64,000 nucleotides of DNA from Clostridium magnum DSM 2767 (GTDB lineage Bacteria > Bacillota > Clostridia > Clostridiales > Clostridiaceae). The stretch spans positions 310,001-374,000 of the forward strand of contig NZ_LWAE01000002.1 in assembly GCF_001623875.1 (NCBI RefSeq), given 5' to 3'. Numbering within the stretch: the first letter of the stretch is position 1; every line of letters starts with the position of its first letter. The notes under the pieces are model-generated. The model ran no database searches. It saw only the letters and a list, made by a program, of their open reading frames with translations, and was not told the DNA's origin. This document shows positions 62,556-64,000 of this stretch, piece after piece. Both the position numbers and the translations under genes were made by a program.

Positions 62556-62816
62556 TTCAACATTCCTCCTTTTTTCAAAAATAAGGATCTAATAACTCAC
62601 AAATAACACTTTTCCGAAAAAGGAGATGTTGTTTATGATATTAAACCTTTGCAATCAAATTGATTACTTATCAAATATACCATATCACAATGTATTATGC
62701 AATAGAAATATTACATTAAAATACATATATATCGATATTTTATATGGGAAATTTAGCTTATATTGAGTATGTGTTACTTAAACTTTAGTGAAATTAAATG
62801 CATTCTTAAGAAAAGG

Positions 62817-63161
62817 CTATATATAACATATAAAATTGTCAATTTTTCTTAAGTCTATTTCAAAGTTAACCCAGTCTGAACCATTCCATCTCCAACCTAT
62901 AGCATGCCCTCCACCGATGAAAGTTATCCACACCCAAAAAGACATGTTATCTCTAAACCATATATATGTTTTTTTAAACATACAGGCTTTTAATAAAGTA
63001 TGATCAATTCCAAATCCAGTCATTGGTAATGTTTGTGATTGAGATTTTAGGGGGATAAAGCCTGGAGGAGGTGTAGTTGGAGGAGCTGCTGTCATCGATC
63101 CGCTGCCACTAATTACAAGTGGCGAACATTCGGAACCTCACCTAGAGCGATCAAAGTTCAT
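62817..63161 (-). pseudogene. Small protein gene interrupted by an in-frame TGA
   Basis: AGGAG (ribosome site) and ATG AAC TTT GAT CGC TCT AGG are followed by TGA at 63140-63138, then an open frame continues in phase for 106 more codons (GSECSPLVISGSGS, TTPPPGFIPLKSQSQ, a cluster of Trp residues in WFRDNMSFWVWITF and GWRWNGSDWVNFEIDL). An internal ATG at 63095 exists but has no good ribosome site. It is either a nonsense-mutated gene or a TGA-recoded one. The intact protein would be 114 residues. Function unknown. Confidence 0.55.
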
Positions 63162-63284
63162 TTTTACACTCTCCTATATAAAAGATTGCACTATATATTA
63201 TGTTATGTTGGGAAAAAGTGTTAGCATTATTAAATTATTTACATATAAATATTAAAGAATGAATAACAAGGGTATGATGAAAAT

Positions 63285-64000
63285 ATGATAATTGACTTTT
63301 CGTATGCAAAAAAGAATATTGATTTTGTTCAAGGATATATTCTAAAGGGTCCTTTTTATAGATGCAGCTATATTAGGTACAAAACATTATATAAAAACCC
63401 AGCTACTGGAACAGAAAATGTTGAAATATACAATTTTGAACCTAGAGGAAAAAGTAGAGCTTCTGTACTTATATTACATGGATTAGGCAGCAGAAATGTA
63501 AAGTTTATGATGTGGATGGGCACTCACTTAGCTTCAGTAGGTGTTAATTCGAGTATAATAATACTTCCAGGAAATTATACTCGTGTGGAGGATAAATCTG
63601 TTAGTGGAAGAAGTTACATTTGGCCTGATATTAATATAATGTATAAGTTTTGGGAACATGCAGTAGTTGATATCCAATCAACTATAGATTTACTGCAGCA
63701 GCAAAAGCTTTGGAATGAAAATAATTGCATGGTAGGGTACTGTCTTGGAGGAATGATTTCATCTATAGTTACTTCTTTAGATAAAAGGATTAACCAGACT
63801 ATATTTATGGCTACAGGAGGTCATATACCTAAAATAATACACGAATCCAGTGTTACAGCTTTTGCACGAAGGCTTTTTGAAAAAGGATTTGAACCTAAGT
63901 ATTATTTAAATGATAAAGAAAGATTATATAATATTTATAAAGAACAATATCCTATTGTGAAAAATATGACTTTATCTCAAATATTGAACAGCAGATTTAT
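63285..64000 (+). CDS. Alpha/beta hydrolase, partial (runs off the window)
   Basis: At least 238 residues, open at the window end. LILHGLGSRN carries the oxyanion-hole HG, and the nucleophile elbow reads VGYCLGGM, with Cys where most hydrolases have Ser, as in dienelactone hydrolase. The acid and His residues lie beyond the window. No close family is assigned. The ATG at 63285 is preceded by a weak GGG-type ribosome site, so the start is tentative. Confidence 0.75.
   Translation, partial: MIIDFSYAKKNIDFVQGYILKGPFYRCSYIRYKTLYKNPATGTENVEIYNFEPRGKSRASVLILHGLGSRNVKFMMWMGTHLASVGVNSSIIILPGNYTRVEDKSVSGRSYIWPDINIMYKFWEHAVVDIQSTIDLLQQQKLWNENNCMVGYCLGGMISSIVTSLDKRINQTIFMATGGHIPKIIHESSVTAFARRLFEKGFEPKYYLNDKERLYNIYKEQYPIVKNMTLSQILNSRF

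Overview
This is AT-rich chromosomal DNA from a spore-forming, apparently motile, anaerobic member of Clostridium in the broad sense. Evidence for that is the strong AGGAGG-type ribosome sites, frequent TTG/GTG starts, an alpha/beta-type small acid-soluble spore protein, a class III fructose bisphosphatase, pyruvate formate-lyase with its activase, a rubrerythrin-type protein, T-box leaders and two chemoreceptors, one behind a sigma-D-like promoter. No plasmid, phage or insertion-sequence genes were seen. The species is not identified.

Layout. 1-10.2 kb: the end of a Zn/Cd-type P-type ATPase, a cysteine-desulfurase-like enzyme, pflB-pflA, a chemoreceptor and fbp. 10.2-16 kb: cardiolipin synthase (minus strand), an HNH protein, several very small proteins, an M24 peptidase and a CBS-domain protein. 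16-19 kb: two T-box controlled uptake genes, a sodium:solute symporter (specifier read as ACT, Thr) and trpP (specifier TGG, Trp). 19-27 kb: mostly minus strand, with a rubrerythrin-like protein, the nadA-nadB-nadC operon behind a NiaR-like operator, a DUF2157/GDYXXLXY pair and an EamA transporter. 27-31 kb: a large palindrome, then a NitT/TauT-type ABC transporter behind an attenuator-like leader of unknown class. 31-35 kb: pabA-pabB-pabC-folP; folA lies apart at 39.7 kb. 35-45 kb: a spore protein gene, small proteins, a DUF166 protein, a CapA-like protein, a SIR2-like protein with zinc knuckles, an ECF S-component, a P1-family peptidase and an S1 protein. 45-51 kb: a PocR-GGDEF-EAL protein, a rhomboid protease, tRNA-Gln/Lys/Leu and a second chemoreceptor. 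51-57.5 kb: an unusual operon of a degenerate SF1 helicase-like protein, a UvrD-type helicase and an Fe-S RecB-type nuclease, followed by an IDEAL-like protein. 57.6-60.6 kb: minus-strand envelope genes (L,D-transpeptidase, polysaccharide deacetylase, amidase). 60.8-64 kb: a DbpA-type RNA helicase, a zinc-ribbon protein, a small gene broken by an in-frame TGA, and a partial alpha/beta hydrolase.

The most striking non-coding feature is a dispersed family of intergenic elements, about 135-190 nt when complete, with at least eight clear copies and several remnants in 64 kb. Each folds into two long hairpins. The loops vary in length and the stems differ between copies in a base-pair-preserving way, while the linker and both ends are conserved. 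I do not recognise it as a named family. The second candidate for new biology is the three-gene helicase/nuclease operon, which looks like AddAB taken apart. The third is the lone SIR2-like protein.

About seven small proteins (34-59 residues) with good ribosome sites lie between the larger genes and are easily missed.
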